Below, one piece after another: positions 16,873 through 26,215 of a DNA stretch of 64,000 nt. Each line of letters starts with the position of its first letter. Within the stretch, counting starts at the first letter, position 1. Where the stretch lies: the NCBI GenBank assembly GCA_945860955.1, contig CAMATH010000033.1, positions 1 through 64,000 on the forward strand, given 5' to 3'. Made by a program: the position numbers and the translations under genes. The notes beneath the pieces were generated by a model that did not search any database, was not told where the DNA came from, and worked only from the letters and a program-made list of their open reading frames with translations. Source of the DNA: Planctomicrobium piriforme. GTDB lineage: Bacteria; Planctomycetota; Planctomycetia; Planctomycetales; Planctomycetaceae.

Positions 16873-18016
16873 CCGGGGTGGACCCGGTCGCGAGAAACGG
16901 CGGTCGCCGGCTTCTGAAGCGACACAGACGACAGTTGAACAGATTCAGGTCCGGGACTGGAGTATTGACGAAGAGTCGCTCCTGGAACCCGACTGGATCT
17001 GGCAACGGTGGCTTCCACGAGGAAGATTCACGGTGCTGGGAATCCCCTCGGGAGGTGATTTCTCGGGGCTGGTTGCTGACCTTGTCGCCCGGGTCACTGC
17101 GGGTACCAGGTTTCCAGGTCTTGGCCCGCCGACCGGCCTGTATCGCAGGCAATTCGAGCAGAAGGTCGCCGTCGTGACCGCGGGAGGCGACCCGCGGCGC
17201 GACTTTGGTCGGCTGGTCGCGCTGGCTGGCGGTCGGCTCGATCCGTTGCACCTGACCAGTGGCGTTGTCGAACCCGCCGGTCCGGATGGGAATCCGTGTG
17301 AGCGACCGTTCAACCTGCCGGCCGATTTCCCGTTGTTGCGCCAGTGGCTGATCGCGGGAAACCTGCCCCCCGCTTTCGGGTCCATTCCTCGTTCGCCGGA
17401 ACACGAACCGGTCGCGCTCCTGGTGATCGAAGCCCTTCCCCGGCAGGTTGCGAAATGGCGCGAGCCGGAGTTGCGCACGCTGTTCGATCAGCTCAACCGT
17501 CTGGCGTTCGAACGTCACATGGCGATCCTGCTGGTGACACCGCTCACGGTTCTGCCCGCGCGATTGTCGGCCGGGAAGGTCACACTGGCGAAAGCGTTCG
17601 GCAGCTCCATGCTGGTCGAATCGGCCGGCGCGCTGTGGCATATTGATCAGAGTCCCACACATCCCGATCGCTTCGATCTCATTTGTCATAAACTGTGCCA
17701 GCGTCCCCCCTCGCTGGCATTCTCAGTGTCCGAGAGTGGAATCCAGTGGGAGATCGCCGACTGGCAGGATCCCCGTTCCGCGCCTGCGATTGCAAGGCCC
17801 GCCGCCGCCGTTGTCCCCGCGACCTCTGAATTGACCGCGATACCTGACGTGCCCTGGTTGTTCGCGTCTCCTCCGGAGGCGTCGACAAACAGCGCACCAC
17901 CTCCCACACCCCCCTCTTTACAACCGACACCTCACGTGCCACGGCGGGCGTCGAGAAACGACTGCAGGAAGAACTGCGCCGCCAGCATGTCGCGGCGGGC
18001 TTGGCGCTGCTTGTGA
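16844..18016 (+). CDS. Degenerate RecA/RepA-like ATPase-fold protein
   Basis: 390 aa. The region 55-92 (WLPRGRFTVLGIPSGGDFSGLV..VARVTAG..FPG) follows the layout of AAA_25/RepA-type ATPases, but the P-loop reads GIPSGGDFSG, lacking the GK[ST]. The Walker B position is VALLVIE (190-196), and AILLVTPLT matches the following strand. ATP hydrolysis is therefore unlikely. The last 80 residues are Pro/Ala/Ser-rich and then basic, and the reading frame runs 85 nt into the convergent ruvX gene, so the tail may be an extension past an older stop. Weak ribosome site (GAGGA 17 nt away). Function unknown; possibly a DNA-binding or regulatory derivative. Confidence 0.6.
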   Translation: MNSRVIHTSDRGGPGREKRRSPASEATQTTVEQIQVRDWSIDEESLLEPDWIWQRWLPRGRFTVLGIPSGGDFSGLVADLVARVTAGTRFPGLGPPTGLYRRQFEQKVAVVTAGGDPRRDFGRLVALAGGRLDPLHLTSGVVEPAGPDGNPCERPFNLPADFPLLRQWLIAGNLPPAFGSIPRSPEHEPVALLVIEALPRQVAKWREPELRTLFDQLNRLAFERHMAILLVTPLTVLPARLSAGKVTLAKAFGSSMLVESAGALWHIDQSPTHPDRFDLICHKLCQRPPSLAFSVSESGIQWEIADWQDPRSAPAIARPAAAVVPATSELTAIPDVPWLFASPPEASTNSAPPPTPPSLQPTPHVPRRASRNDCRKNCAASMSRRAWRCL

Positions 18017-18384
18017 CTGAGTCCCGCCGCCCGCAGTTCTTCGTCGGCGAACAGGGTGGAAAAACGCTCGTCGTGATAGGCGACTGGTAACCCGCAGGCT
18101 GTCGATGCCCAGGTGCCAAACGCCCGCGCTTCCTGGGCCTTCTCCCCTTCGTCCCCACTCATGTGGACGGGAAGTCCCACCACCAGCCCGACCGCCCGAA
18201 ACTCGGCGACTTGTTTCGTCAGGAATCGGGCGTCCTGTGCCAGATCTTTGCGTTCCCAATTCGCGACCGGCGAAGCGATGGTCTGATCGTAGTTCGAGAC
18301 CGCGACCCCAAACCGACGGGTCCCGAAGTCGAGGCCGATCAGTCGCCCGACGCCCGGAAGATCCATGGGAGCGTTACCTGTCAT
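17932..18384 (-). CDS. ruvX: Putative pre-16S rRNA nuclease / Holliday junction resolvase RuvX (YqgF)
   Basis: 150 aa, normal length for YqgF. RNase H-like fold motifs: GLDFGTRRFGVAVS (17-30, catalytic Asp19), VVGLPVHMSGDEG, and YHDERFST with the second acidic pair; the final Asp lies in RRDMLAAQFFLQSFLD. The family acts in 16S rRNA 5'-end maturation and is named after Holliday junction resolvases. A start at 18366 (MDLPG) is an alternative with AGG 10 nt upstream. It overlaps the end of the convergent ATPase-like gene by 85 nt. Confidence 0.9.
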   Translation of the reverse strand: MTGNAPMDLPGVGRLIGLDFGTRRFGVAVSNYDQTIASPVANWERKDLAQDARFLTKQVAEFRAVGLVVGLPVHMSGDEGEKAQEARAFGTWASTACGLPVAYHDERFSTLFADEELRAAGLSHKQRQARRDMLAAQFFLQSFLDARRGT

Positions 18385-18518
18385 GCGATTTGGGAAATAC
18401 GCCGGTCAGAAAAATCCATGTCTTGAAGACGCTCCGCGGCTTCCCTAAGCGCATCGCCGGGTTCCGGTCGAAATCGGGGAAGGCCGGAGTTGAGGTTGGC
18501 CGGAACCAGGGACACAAA

Positions 18519-19604
18519 TTACAGATAGTGCGCGAGCCCCCGTTTCTCGAGCGTGGCCACAAGTTCGCGCAACGCATTTTCATCGTCGCGGGGCGCGACC
18601 AGTGTGGCGTCGGGGGTGTGAACCACCACGCAATCGCGGAGCCCGATGGTCGCCACCAGATGATCGTCTGTCGTGCGAATGACACACCCGGTGCTATGCA
18701 GCGCGCACGTCGGGCCGACCGAGGTGTTCCCCTGTTCGTCCTTTCCCAGAACTGCAGGGAGCGACTGCCAGCTTCCGACGTCGTCCCATTCGAAATTGGA
18801 GGGGAGAACATACACGCCTCCTCCCTCAGTACCGGCCGCCGCGACGGGTTCCAGTACTGCGTAGTCGATCGAGATCGACGGCATTTTGGGAAACTCCTCG
18901 GCGAGCGCCCGCGTCCAGTCGGGTGTCCCCCAGGCCGGCTTCAGTCGGTCCAGTCCCGCCACGATCGCCGGCTGGTATTGCTTGAGCAGTTCCAACACGC
19001 GCGCCGCCCGCCATACGAAGATCCCCGAATTCCAGTAGAAGCGCCCGGTCCGCAGGAACTCTTCGGCTGTTTCGCGAACAGGTTTCTCGCGGAAGCGGTC
19101 GACATGAAACGCCCCTCCGGCCGCAGCGCCCCGTTCGATGTAACCGTAGCCGGTGGCGGCGTAGGTCGGGGTGATGCCGATCAGTACGCTCGCGTTGGGA
19201 TGGTCACCTAACAGCGATTGCGCCTCGGCGATCTTTTCCCGAAACGCGGGTTCGGGACGAATGAGATGGTCGGCGGGGGTGACCAGAATTGTCGCGTTGG
19301 GGTCGGCTTGAGTGACGGCGAATGCCGCCAGGGCGATACACGGGGCGGTGTTTCGTCCGCACGGCTCCAAGAGAACCTGCGATTCAGGAAGCTCGGCCAA
19401 CTGCTTGCGGGTCTCGGCGGCGTGGGCTGAGCCGGTGACGACCCAGGTGCGCTCGTCGGGAATCAACGGCCGACAACGGTGCGCCGCCTGCTGAATCAGA
19501 GAGGTCTCCCCCGCCAGCGTGAGGAATTGCTTGGGGCGGGCGCGGCGGCTTTCCGGCCAGAAGCGGGTGCCGCTTCCGCCAGCCATGATGACCAGGTGCA
19601 ACAT
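18519..19604 (-). CDS. Mannose-1-phosphate guanylyltransferase
   Basis: 361 aa. Starts MLHLVIMAGGSGTRFWPESR, the nucleotide-binding signature of type II mannose-1-phosphate guanylyltransferases, followed by RPKQFL with the catalytic lysine. VTPADHLI supplies the metal-binding Asp, and GYGYIE, REKP and NSGIF are further family motifs. The protein stops near 360 residues, so it is the single-domain ManC type without the phosphomannose isomerase fusion. It makes GDP-mannose from mannose-1-phosphate and GTP for glycans. 134 nt downstream of it lies ruvX on the same strand. Confidence 0.92.
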   Translation of the reverse strand: MLHLVIMAGGSGTRFWPESRRARPKQFLTLAGETSLIQQAAHRCRPLIPDERTWVVTGSAHAAETRKQLAELPESQVLLEPCGRNTAPCIALAAFAVTQADPNATILVTPADHLIRPEPAFREKIAEAQSLLGDHPNASVLIGITPTYAATGYGYIERGAAAGGAFHVDRFREKPVRETAEEFLRTGRFYWNSGIFVWRAARVLELLKQYQPAIVAGLDRLKPAWGTPDWTRALAEEFPKMPSISIDYAVLEPVAAAGTEGGGVYVLPSNFEWDDVGSWQSLPAVLGKDEQGNTSVGPTCALHSTGCVIRTTDDHLVATIGLRDCVVVHTPDATLVAPRDDENALRELVATLEKRGLAHYL

Positions 19605-19727
19605 GTGTGTGGGGTCGAGTTCGATCTGTGAGACAGAGACAGGAGCAGGTGCAAGGAGGTCAGAGATTCCCCGATCGTGAACCGGGTTGCAACTCCTCCC
19701 TTCCATTCGAGATTCGCCAGCGCAGGA

Positions 19728-20450
19728 CTATTTCGCGTCTTCCGGAAGTTCCCGGATCCGAATGTTCCGGAATTCGATTTTGAGCGGGGGGCCGCTATGG
19801 ACTTGCAGCGCGATGATCCCTTCGCGAGCGATGTCTTTGTCTTTCTCGACGTAGTCCACCGAGGTCACGCCGTTGATGGAGAGGGTGATGTGATCGCCTG
19901 CGGCGCGAATTGTGTAGGTGTTCCACCCTTCCTTTTTGAGGACGGGTTCCAGTTCGTCGGCCGCCTGGACCAGCACTTTGTTCCGCCGGCTCTCGTCATA
20001 GAGGCAGCCCCAGTACTTCTCGCCAATGTCGGCCTGATAACCCGAAACCTCGGTGCTGTCGGGAACGCGTTTCGAACGAAACTGAACGCCCGTATTCCCT
20101 TTGCCGTCTTTGAGGCGGAATTCCAGCTTGAGTTCGAAATTCGAGAACGTCTGACGGGTCGCCAGAAACTGGTTGTGCTTGATGCCCGGGGAATCGCCGA
20201 CGATGCAGCCATCGACGACTTTCCACAACTCCAGATCCCCCTCCCAACCCTCCAGCGATTTGCCATCGAAGAGTTGGACGACCGGGGTGTCTTTGGGGGT
20301 GACCACTGTTCCGTTGCTGAGTTCGGTCTCCCGATTCTGCAACGGCTCTCCTGTCGCCCGGGTTCCGAGGAGGGACGTGACCGAGAGCAGCGAAGCGATC
20401 ACCACACACAACGGCAGGTGACAAAGATTTGAAGCGGTGGGATTTGACAT
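19728..20450 (-). CDS. DUF1080 (3-keto-disaccharide hydrolase-like) exported protein
   Basis: 240 aa. ATG 20450 gives a signal peptide (about 1-34); a TTG at 20522 is possible but less likely. The DUF1080 domain is complete: LFDGKSLEGWEG, the DGCIVGDSPGIK strand, FELKLEFRLKDGKGNTGVQFRS, YQADIGEKYWGCLYDESRR, and INGVTSVDY toward the end. The fold is a concanavalin-like beta sandwich; characterised members act on 3-keto-glycosides. Planctomycetes carry many copies. Substrate here unknown. Confidence 0.88.
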   Translation of the reverse strand: MSNPTASNLCHLPLCVVIASLLSVTSLLGTRATGEPLQNRETELSNGTVVTPKDTPVVQLFDGKSLEGWEGDLELWKVVDGCIVGDSPGIKHNQFLATRQTFSNFELKLEFRLKDGKGNTGVQFRSKRVPDSTEVSGYQADIGEKYWGCLYDESRRNKVLVQAADELEPVLKKEGWNTYTIRAAGDHITLSINGVTSVDYVEKDKDIAREGIIALQVHSGPPLKIEFRNIRIRELPEDAK

Positions 20451-20642
20451 GAGCGGCGACCCAGCGGGACCAACGAAACAAAACCAGACAAATGCGGCGA
20501 CGCGACGGAGTTCGGTCTTCAACCGGACAGGGGAGGAGTATATCCACGCCCCCGCTGCTGGCGAAGCAGTCGTTCACTGATCTGAATGAACCTCTTCCCC
20601 CGATTGGAAGTCTATGGTAGAATCCTTGCCTCGCCCCACTGA

Positions 20643-20659
20643 GATCACGTTCTGTGATC
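20643..20659. promoter_or_regulatory. Perfect inverted repeat before MFS gene
   Basis: GATCAC-GTTCT-GTGATC, centred about 31 nt before the ATG at 20682. Size and placement suit a dimeric regulator, but no regulator gene is adjacent. Confidence 0.35.
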
Positions 20660-20681
20660 CCCCCTCTCTTGCGTTGACTCC

Positions 20682-22124
20682 ATGAACACTCGCGTCTCCC
20701 ATGCACCCGCAACGGGTCATGGCGACTCACCGTCTGGGCACCCGTCCAGTACGACACCTTCCATTCCGTCCCCTCCCCTCCGAACACTCCGTCCGAAGCG
20801 TCACGGCCGACGTCGCACGCTGCGTCGCAACTTGCGCAACAGTGTCGCCGACGGTGCCGCGTTCAGCATAATGGTGGGAATCGGGGAGACCTATTTTCCC
20901 GCATTCGCTTTGGCGTTGGGAATGGGAGAAATCGTCTCGGGGCTGATCGCGTCGGTGCCTCTGCTGATTGGCGCGTTCCTGCAACTCATCTCCCCGTTTG
21001 CGGTTCGCCAGCTTGGCTCGAATCGCATGTGGTGCGTGATTTGCGTCGCCTTGCAAGGTTCCAGCTTTATTCCTCTGATCATTGGTGCGCTCTACGGAGC
21101 AATGCCGGTCTGGGGGGTCTTCGCCGCTGTCTCCCTGTATTGGGGTGGCGGATTGGGGGCGGGGCCTGCCTGGAATACCTGGATGGAAACCGTGGTTCCG
21201 TTCCGGGTGCGTGCGCCGTTTTTCGCCATGCGAACCCGACTGGGGCAGGCTGGCGTGTTGTTAGGATTCCTGGTGGGGGGGCTTTCCCTTCAATATGGCA
21301 AGCAGAATGGCAACCTCCTGCTGTTGTTCGCCGCCATTTTCACTGTCGCCGCCGTCTGCCGACTGATTTCCGCCCGATTCCTGTCGCGACAGACCGAGAC
21401 AGTCAACATGCACGGCCGACAGTTGCAGGTTTCGATCGGCGAGTTGGTCGGACGAATCCGGGCGGGTGGCAGCGAGCGATTGCTGCTGTACTTCCTCGCG
21501 GTGCAGATCGCGGTCCAGATTTCGGGACCGTATTTTTCGCCGTTCATGCTGGGCCAGTTGAAGATCTCGTACCTGCACTTTGTCGCGCTGTTGGCGACTT
21601 CGTTCGTGGCGAAGATTCTGGCATTGCCCGCGTGCGGTCGACTGGCGGCGGTGTTTGGTGCCCGCCGACTGCTGTGGATCGGAGGAATCGGGATCATGCC
21701 CGTCTCGGGATTGTGGCTCTACGCCGACAATTTCTGGATGCTCGCTGGCGTGCAGTTTCTCGCTGGCGCGGTCTGGGCCGCCTACGAACTCGCCATGTTT
21801 CTACTCTTTTTCGAGACGGTCCGACGCGAAGAACGGACCAGCATTCTCACGATGTTCAACCTGGCGAACTCGGTGGCGCTGGTTATTGGCGCCATCATTG
21901 GTGGTTGTGTGTTGAAGACCCTGGGACAGTGCCGGGAGGCATATCTGTTTCTGTTCGCGGTCTCGTCCTTCGCCCGGGCGGGGGCTCTATTGGTCTTGCG
22001 ATTCGCGCCCGGCGCGGAACTCACATTGCCCGAGGATGAGGAGTTGGGAGAGATCGCCACGTGCCAGATTGACGACGCCGAACCGATCAACGGTCCGCGT
22101 GCCGCGACCGTGCGGGCGAGTTAA
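20682..22124 (+). CDS. MFS transporter
   Basis: 480 aa. Residues 1-50 are Ser/Pro/Arg-rich and cytosolic. About 12 transmembrane segments follow, with the break between halves near residues 230-265 (RQTETVNMHGRQLQVSIGEL). A charged loop ETVVPFRVRAPFFAMRTRLGQ (about 170-190) corresponds to the motif-A region. The C-terminal 30 residues are acidic. The substrate cannot be told; the sequence resembles the poorly characterised MFS_1 members common in planctomycetes. It starts 232 nt from the divergent DUF1080 gene and converges on the Uma2 gene. Confidence 0.8.
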   Translation: MNTRVSHAPATGHGDSPSGHPSSTTPSIPSPPLRTLRPKRHGRRRTLRRNLRNSVADGAAFSIMVGIGETYFPAFALALGMGEIVSGLIASVPLLIGAFLQLISPFAVRQLGSNRMWCVICVALQGSSFIPLIIGALYGAMPVWGVFAAVSLYWGGGLGAGPAWNTWMETVVPFRVRAPFFAMRTRLGQAGVLLGFLVGGLSLQYGKQNGNLLLLFAAIFTVAAVCRLISARFLSRQTETVNMHGRQLQVSIGELVGRIRAGGSERLLLYFLAVQIAVQISGPYFSPFMLGQLKISYLHFVALLATSFVAKILALPACGRLAAVFGARRLLWIGGIGIMPVSGLWLYADNFWMLAGVQFLAGAVWAAYELAMFLLFFETVRREERTSILTMFNLANSVALVIGAIIGGCVLKTLGQCREAYLFLFAVSSFARAGALLVLRFAPGAELTLPEDEELGEIATCQIDDAEPINGPRAATVRAS

Positions 22125-22200
22125 ACGCTCTCGCTGGCACTGGGTCGGCCGGAAAATCGGCGGCATTGCGTCGCTTGAAACCATGAGAATCGGTCCCATC

Positions 22201-22986
22201 TCAGGTCGCGGGAGGGGGCGACCGCCGGTCCGGGGACGCACTCAATCGAATCAGTTGCTCTTCGAGAAGTCTCACGCGCTCCGCCAGTGCGGCGTTCGCA
22301 CGACGCTCGATATCCTTCTCCGCCCGTTCCCGCTCTTTCTCCGCTCGTTCGAACTCCTTGGCAGCCCGCTCCCGTTCCTTCGCTCGGCGTTGCTGATCCG
22401 CCACCCGTTTCGCAGCCTCGACGCCGGTCTCGAGGATCCTTCCGCTGTGTCGATCTCGAAACACCAGTTCACGGGCATCGAGTTCCAGCCACAAATCGAG
22501 TTGCTCGCTCTCCAGCCGGCCCGCCGCATTCGGCTTCATGGGAACATAGCCATTCGGAGTCAGGCGAAACCCCTGCAACGGTGGATCGAGGTAGTCGGCG
22601 GTCGGGTCGTACAGAAAGTACTCCGCGACACCCATCGACCGGTAGATCGCCGGCTTGATTTTCAAGTCGTTATCGCGGGTCGTGTCCGACGTGGTTTCAA
22701 ACACCACCTGCGGCGGTTTCCCCTCAGCCCACACCTTGTAGATGTTTCGCCACTGAGTCGTGGTCTCCTTCACGACGAACGCGTCCGGAGCCACACTCTT
22801 CTTGGAATCCCCCTCGACGTAGTACATCAACATGTTGCCCGACACATAGACCGGCTCGCCCCGGTACCGCTCCATCAAGATGTCAATAATCCGCGTCATC
22901 CAAATACGGTGACAGTCACTCTCTGCCATCGGTTGCCCGTCCGATTCCGGGTAATAAACTTCTGTGACCAGACTAGCGGAACTCAT
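22201..22986 (-). CDS. Uma2-family PD-(D/E)XK nuclease-fold protein
   Basis: 261 aa; start at 22986 behind GGAGG. N-terminal Uma2 domain (1-170) with the restriction endonuclease core residues: APDAFVV (Asp68), QVVFETTS (Glu97) and the following D..K..YRSMGVAEYFLYDP segment. Residues 185-255 form a highly charged coiled coil (repeats of RAKERERAAKEFERAEKE type). Uma2 genes occur in large numbers in planctomycetes and cyanobacteria; their role is not established. The coiled-coil extension suggests oligomerisation. Confidence 0.85.
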   Translation of the reverse strand: MSSASLVTEVYYPESDGQPMAESDCHRIWMTRIIDILMERYRGEPVYVSGNMLMYYVEGDSKKSVAPDAFVVKETTTQWRNIYKVWAEGKPPQVVFETTSDTTRDNDLKIKPAIYRSMGVAEYFLYDPTADYLDPPLQGFRLTPNGYVPMKPNAAGRLESEQLDLWLELDARELVFRDRHSGRILETGVEAAKRVADQQRRAKERERAAKEFERAEKERERAEKDIERRANAALAERVRLLEEQLIRLSASPDRRSPPPAT

Positions 22987-23133
22987 CTCAACGCCTCCCC
23001 CCCAGGAGCCCGCAGCGTCACGACCACCGTTGGCATCGCACAGGTTTTCCAAGGTTCCACCCATTGTACACGGCTACCCGACACCGTCGATAGCGTTTCG
23101 TACCGACGGCGTGCCGGACTTCAAACGTGAACT

Positions 23134-24495
23134 CTATTCCTGAAGACCCCGCGCAACATCGACCCGATAGGCTGTGAATCCGGGAATCAGACCGACGACG
23201 ATCGAGAGGAGCAGGATGCCGGGGAGAATGTACCAGATTTCTCCCGCTTCGAAACTCCACGGATCGATCAGAACGTCACTGCGGGCTTCCACAATCGGGG
23301 CGGCGACAAACACCAGCGCGTGGCCCAGTAGCGTCCCCACCAGCCAGCCGATCATGCACAGCAGCACCGCCTCGGCGACGATGATCGAGAAGACCGTATT
23401 CCGCCGGGCACCGAGGGCCCGCATGATGGCGATTTCCCGTCGACGGTCGGCCATCGAATTGTAAATGCTGACGAAAATGCTGATCCCCGACACGATAATG
23501 ATCAGCCCCGTCAGCACCAGCAGCATGGTGCGCACGCTGCCGACCAGATCTCGCAACAGTCGGTCGATCTGCGCGATTGGATTCGCCGCCTGTGCGACGG
23601 GAGCTTTGTTGATCCGCGGGGCGTACAGATACGCCAGCGTGTCCGACTTCATTTGCAGGAGGATCGCTGTGACTTCTTTTTGCTCGCTGGCGATCTTTCT
23701 GGGACCGGCGGCTGGCTTGGGTGCGGCCTCTTTGGGCACATCGGTTGCGGCCCGAACTGTTCCTACCCCTCCGCCTTCGATCGGCTTGGGATTGGGCAGA
23801 ATGATAGGGGCATCACCGGAGTTCAGGGCAGCGTCCTGGGCCCGCGCCTCGTCGAGAGGCTTTTCATGACCCGCGATCGAATAAAAGCCGTCAAAGTGAA
23901 TGAAGACTGCCCGGTCATTGGGTGTCCCCGTGGGGGCGAGAATTCCGACCACCTTAAACTTCTCGGCGTGGATGTCGTCCAGATTCCCCCCGTGGGCAAT
24001 CGGGAATTCGCTGCCGATTTTCCAGCCATACGCCCGGGCGACGCGCGCCCCAATCACCGCTTCGAACCCGTCCGAAAGGGCTTTCCCGTCGCGAAACTCA
24101 AAATGCTTGCCGGGGATGTACTCGACTTCGAAGTATTCGGGAATTGTCCCCACGATGCGGAATCGTCCGTCCTGCGTGGTGTCTCCCAGATTGAAGGGGA
24201 TCGCGTGCAGCACCGCCGAGTTTTTCTTGAGTGTTTCGTAGTACTTGTACGGCAGGTTTTCGATCGGTTTGTCCATGAAGTAAATCGTGTTCAGCACAAG
24301 CTGCATCGGGCTCCCTTTCGCCCCCACGATCAGGTGGTATCCGGTCGCGCTCTGGCTGAACATCCGGGTGACGGTGCCGTTAATCACCAGCACCATCACC
24401 ATCAGCGCCACCCCCAGCGCGACCGACAACGCGGTCAACGAGGAGGCGAGTGCCCGCTGTTTGATGCTCTTCCAGGCGATTGTGAACAGGTTCAT
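23134..24495 (-). CDS. ABC transporter permease (FtsX/MacB/LolC-like)
   Basis: 453 aa; start overlaps the stop of the ATPase gene (shared T at 24495), so the two are translationally coupled. N-terminal transmembrane segment (about 17-38), a large periplasmic MacB_PCD-like domain (about 45-320), then three membrane helices containing the FtsX signature with NSMADRRREIAIMRALGARR (about 355-380). This layout is that of lipoprotein-release or peptide/macrolide efflux type VII ABC systems. Cargo unknown. A Pro/Ala/Lys linker interrupts the periplasmic domain around residue 255-275. Confidence 0.87.
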   Translation of the reverse strand: MNLFTIAWKSIKQRALASSLTALSVALGVALMVMVLVINGTVTRMFSQSATGYHLIVGAKGSPMQLVLNTIYFMDKPIENLPYKYYETLKKNSAVLHAIPFNLGDTTQDGRFRIVGTIPEYFEVEYIPGKHFEFRDGKALSDGFEAVIGARVARAYGWKIGSEFPIAHGGNLDDIHAEKFKVVGILAPTGTPNDRAVFIHFDGFYSIAGHEKPLDEARAQDAALNSGDAPIILPNPKPIEGGGVGTVRAATDVPKEAAPKPAAGPRKIASEQKEVTAILLQMKSDTLAYLYAPRINKAPVAQAANPIAQIDRLLRDLVGSVRTMLLVLTGLIIIVSGISIFVSIYNSMADRRREIAIMRALGARRNTVFSIIVAEAVLLCMIGWLVGTLLGHALVFVAAPIVEARSDVLIDPWSFEAGEIWYILPGILLLSIVVGLIPGFTAYRVDVARGLQE

Positions 24496-25166
24496 CAGGC
24501 GGCCCTCGGGTGGTTGAATTCGCTCAGTTTGTCGACGCGATCGAATTGGCCCGCCGCCTCCAGCGAGTGCGTCACGACCAGCAGCGACACCCCCCGCTCG
24601 CGGCAATTCGCGCGGATGAGATCGAGAATTGTCTGTTGATTCGCGGGATCGACGTTGGCCGTCGGTTCGTCGGCGAGTACCAGGCTCGGTTGATTTGCCA
24701 GCGCCCGGGCGACCGCGACCCGTTGTTGTTCCCCGACCGACATCTGTGCCGGGCGATGATGCAGGCGGTGCCCCAGGCCGACATGCTTCAGCAACTCTTC
24801 AGCCCGCTTTTTGTTCCCTCCCAGGCCGGCGAAGCTCATGCCGACCAATACGTTTTCCAGCGCGGTGAACGCCGCGAGGAGGTTGAACGTCTGAAAGACA
24901 AACCCAATTTTCTTGGAGCGGAAGCGGTCACGTCCCACTTCGTGGAGTTTGGCGATGTCGACGCCGTCAATCACCACGGAACCAGAATCGGGGGTAGTGA
25001 TGCCGGCGATCACGTTCAGGAGTGTGGTTTTCCCCCCGCCCGACGGCCCCAGCAGCGCCATTTGTTCACCCGAAGCCAGTTCAAACCGGCGGATGTTGAG
25101 GATGGGAAGAACCGTGCCGCCGGGTTCGCGGTAACTCTTCCGGATCTCCTGAAGGATCAGCGACAT
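24495..25166 (-). CDS. ABC transporter ATP-binding protein (LolD/MacB-like)
   Basis: 223 aa. Walker A GPSGGGKTT (40-48), Q-loop in VFQTFNLL, signature MSVGEQQRVAVARAL (SVGEQ in place of LSGGQ), Walker B LVLADEPT and switch His in VVTHSLEA. Short single-domain ATPase, as expected for the LolD/FtsE/MacB N-terminal group. Start at 25166 (MSLILQEIRK) is chosen over an upstream frame without domain content. Energises the permease encoded next to it. Confidence 0.9.
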   Translation of the reverse strand: MSLILQEIRKSYREPGGTVLPILNIRRFELASGEQMALLGPSGGGKTTLLNVIAGITTPDSGSVVIDGVDIAKLHEVGRDRFRSKKIGFVFQTFNLLAAFTALENVLVGMSFAGLGGNKKRAEELLKHVGLGHRLHHRPAQMSVGEQQRVAVARALANQPSLVLADEPTANVDPANQQTILDLIRANCRERGVSLLVVTHSLEAAGQFDRVDKLSEFNHPRAA

Positions 25167-25732
25167 GGGGCCTGCGTGGGGAGGGATGTTGGGCGAAAAC
25201 GAGGGAAACTCGCGGAACGCGAGTCGGCAGGGGTTTGCCCCTTGTACGCTCGTTCCATGCGCGGTGTGGGAGGATCCAACCTGTCGTTTAGCCTTTCGGG
25301 GCATTGGGGGCAAGAGAACCTCGCTCCCCACTGATAAACTCCACGCACGACCACCTGATTACGCAGAGCCGCTCCCGTCAGGAAGCGGTAACCGTTTGCC
25401 CCTTCCAGACGGGAGCGGCTCGGGTTCGGTGTCGCTCGCGCCGACATGCCTAGAAAACCAAATCCCAGCCCATTTCCCAGGGAAATCAAGAGAGTACACC
25501 CTTGATTTGCCGTTGTTCCCCGCCACTTTCCGAGGCAGCCTTTCACTGGGGCGGTGTGCCGGGCATAATGCAGTCTGTGTGGCTGGCGGGAGGATCGGTC
25601 GGCGAACCGTTGAGAGAGCGTCTCTTGAAGGATCGCCGCGAATTCGCTCCGCCAGTCGTTTTATTTCGTGACCAGTACGAACGCGTCACCCGCAGGCCGA
25701 GGTGACTCGTTCACGCGTGGAGGTAACAGGCC
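25167..25732. other. Intergenic region with hairpin repeat
   Basis: About 566 nt between the divergent ATPase gene and greA. It contains the GAGCCGC hairpin at 25366-25421. A weak promoter-like pair, TTTCAC (25541) and CATAAT (25564-25569) spaced by 17 nt, may serve greA. No gene is supported. Confidence 0.4.
25366..25421. repeat. GAGCCGC hairpin repeat, copy 2
   Basis: Perfect 14-bp inverted arms: GAGCCGCTCCCGTC (25366-25379) and GACGGGAGCGGCTC (25408-25421), with loop start AGGAAGCGG as in the other copies. Total length 56 nt, the same as copy 1 although the arm sequence differs, i.e. compensatory change (G/T with C/A). Confidence 0.75.
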
Positions 25733-26215
25733 ATGGAGCGGATCCCGACGACGCGCGAGGGCTTTGACAAGCTTCGCGAGGAAATCCGAATCCTCGAAGA
25801 CGAGGAAATGCCGAAGATTGCGGAGAAGATCGGCGAAGCGCGAGCCGAAGGGGATCTCAGCGAAAACGCCGAGTACCACGGCCAGCGCGAAGCGCAGGGG
25901 CTGTTGCAGGCGCGAATCAATCGTCTGAAAGCCAAACTGACCGCGTCGTATATCGTCGATCCGAAAGATCTTCCCAAGGGGGTCGCTGTCTTTGGGTCGG
26001 TGGTGACCGTTCGCGACCTGACGAATGGCATGGAAGACAAGTACCAGTTCTGTGGAGCGGGCGAAGAAGACTACAGCGGCGACATCATGAAGATTCTGAC
26101 CAGCAGCCCGCTGGCGAAAGCGATGCTGGGAAAGAAACCGGGGGACCAGGTCGACGTTCCGTTGCCCAAAGGGTTGCGGAAGATGGAAATTGTCGCAGTC
26201 GACGACGCGGGCTGA
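25733..26215 (+). CDS. greA: Transcription elongation factor GreA
   Basis: 160 aa, normal length. GGAGG 9 nt before ATG 25733. N-terminal coiled coil with the catalytic acidic tip ARAEGDLSENAEYHGQRE (about 36-53), followed by the C-terminal FKBP-like domain (GSVVTVRDL.., SPLAKAMLGKKPGDQVDVPLP). It stimulates RNA cleavage by backtracked RNA polymerase. Monocistronic, about 116 nt ahead of the PQQ-propeller gene. Confidence 0.95.
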   Translation: MERIPTTREGFDKLREEIRILEDEEMPKIAEKIGEARAEGDLSENAEYHGQREAQGLLQARINRLKAKLTASYIVDPKDLPKGVAVFGSVVTVRDLTNGMEDKYQFCGAGEEDYSGDIMKILTSSPLAKAMLGKKPGDQVDVPLPKGLRKMEIVAVDDAG

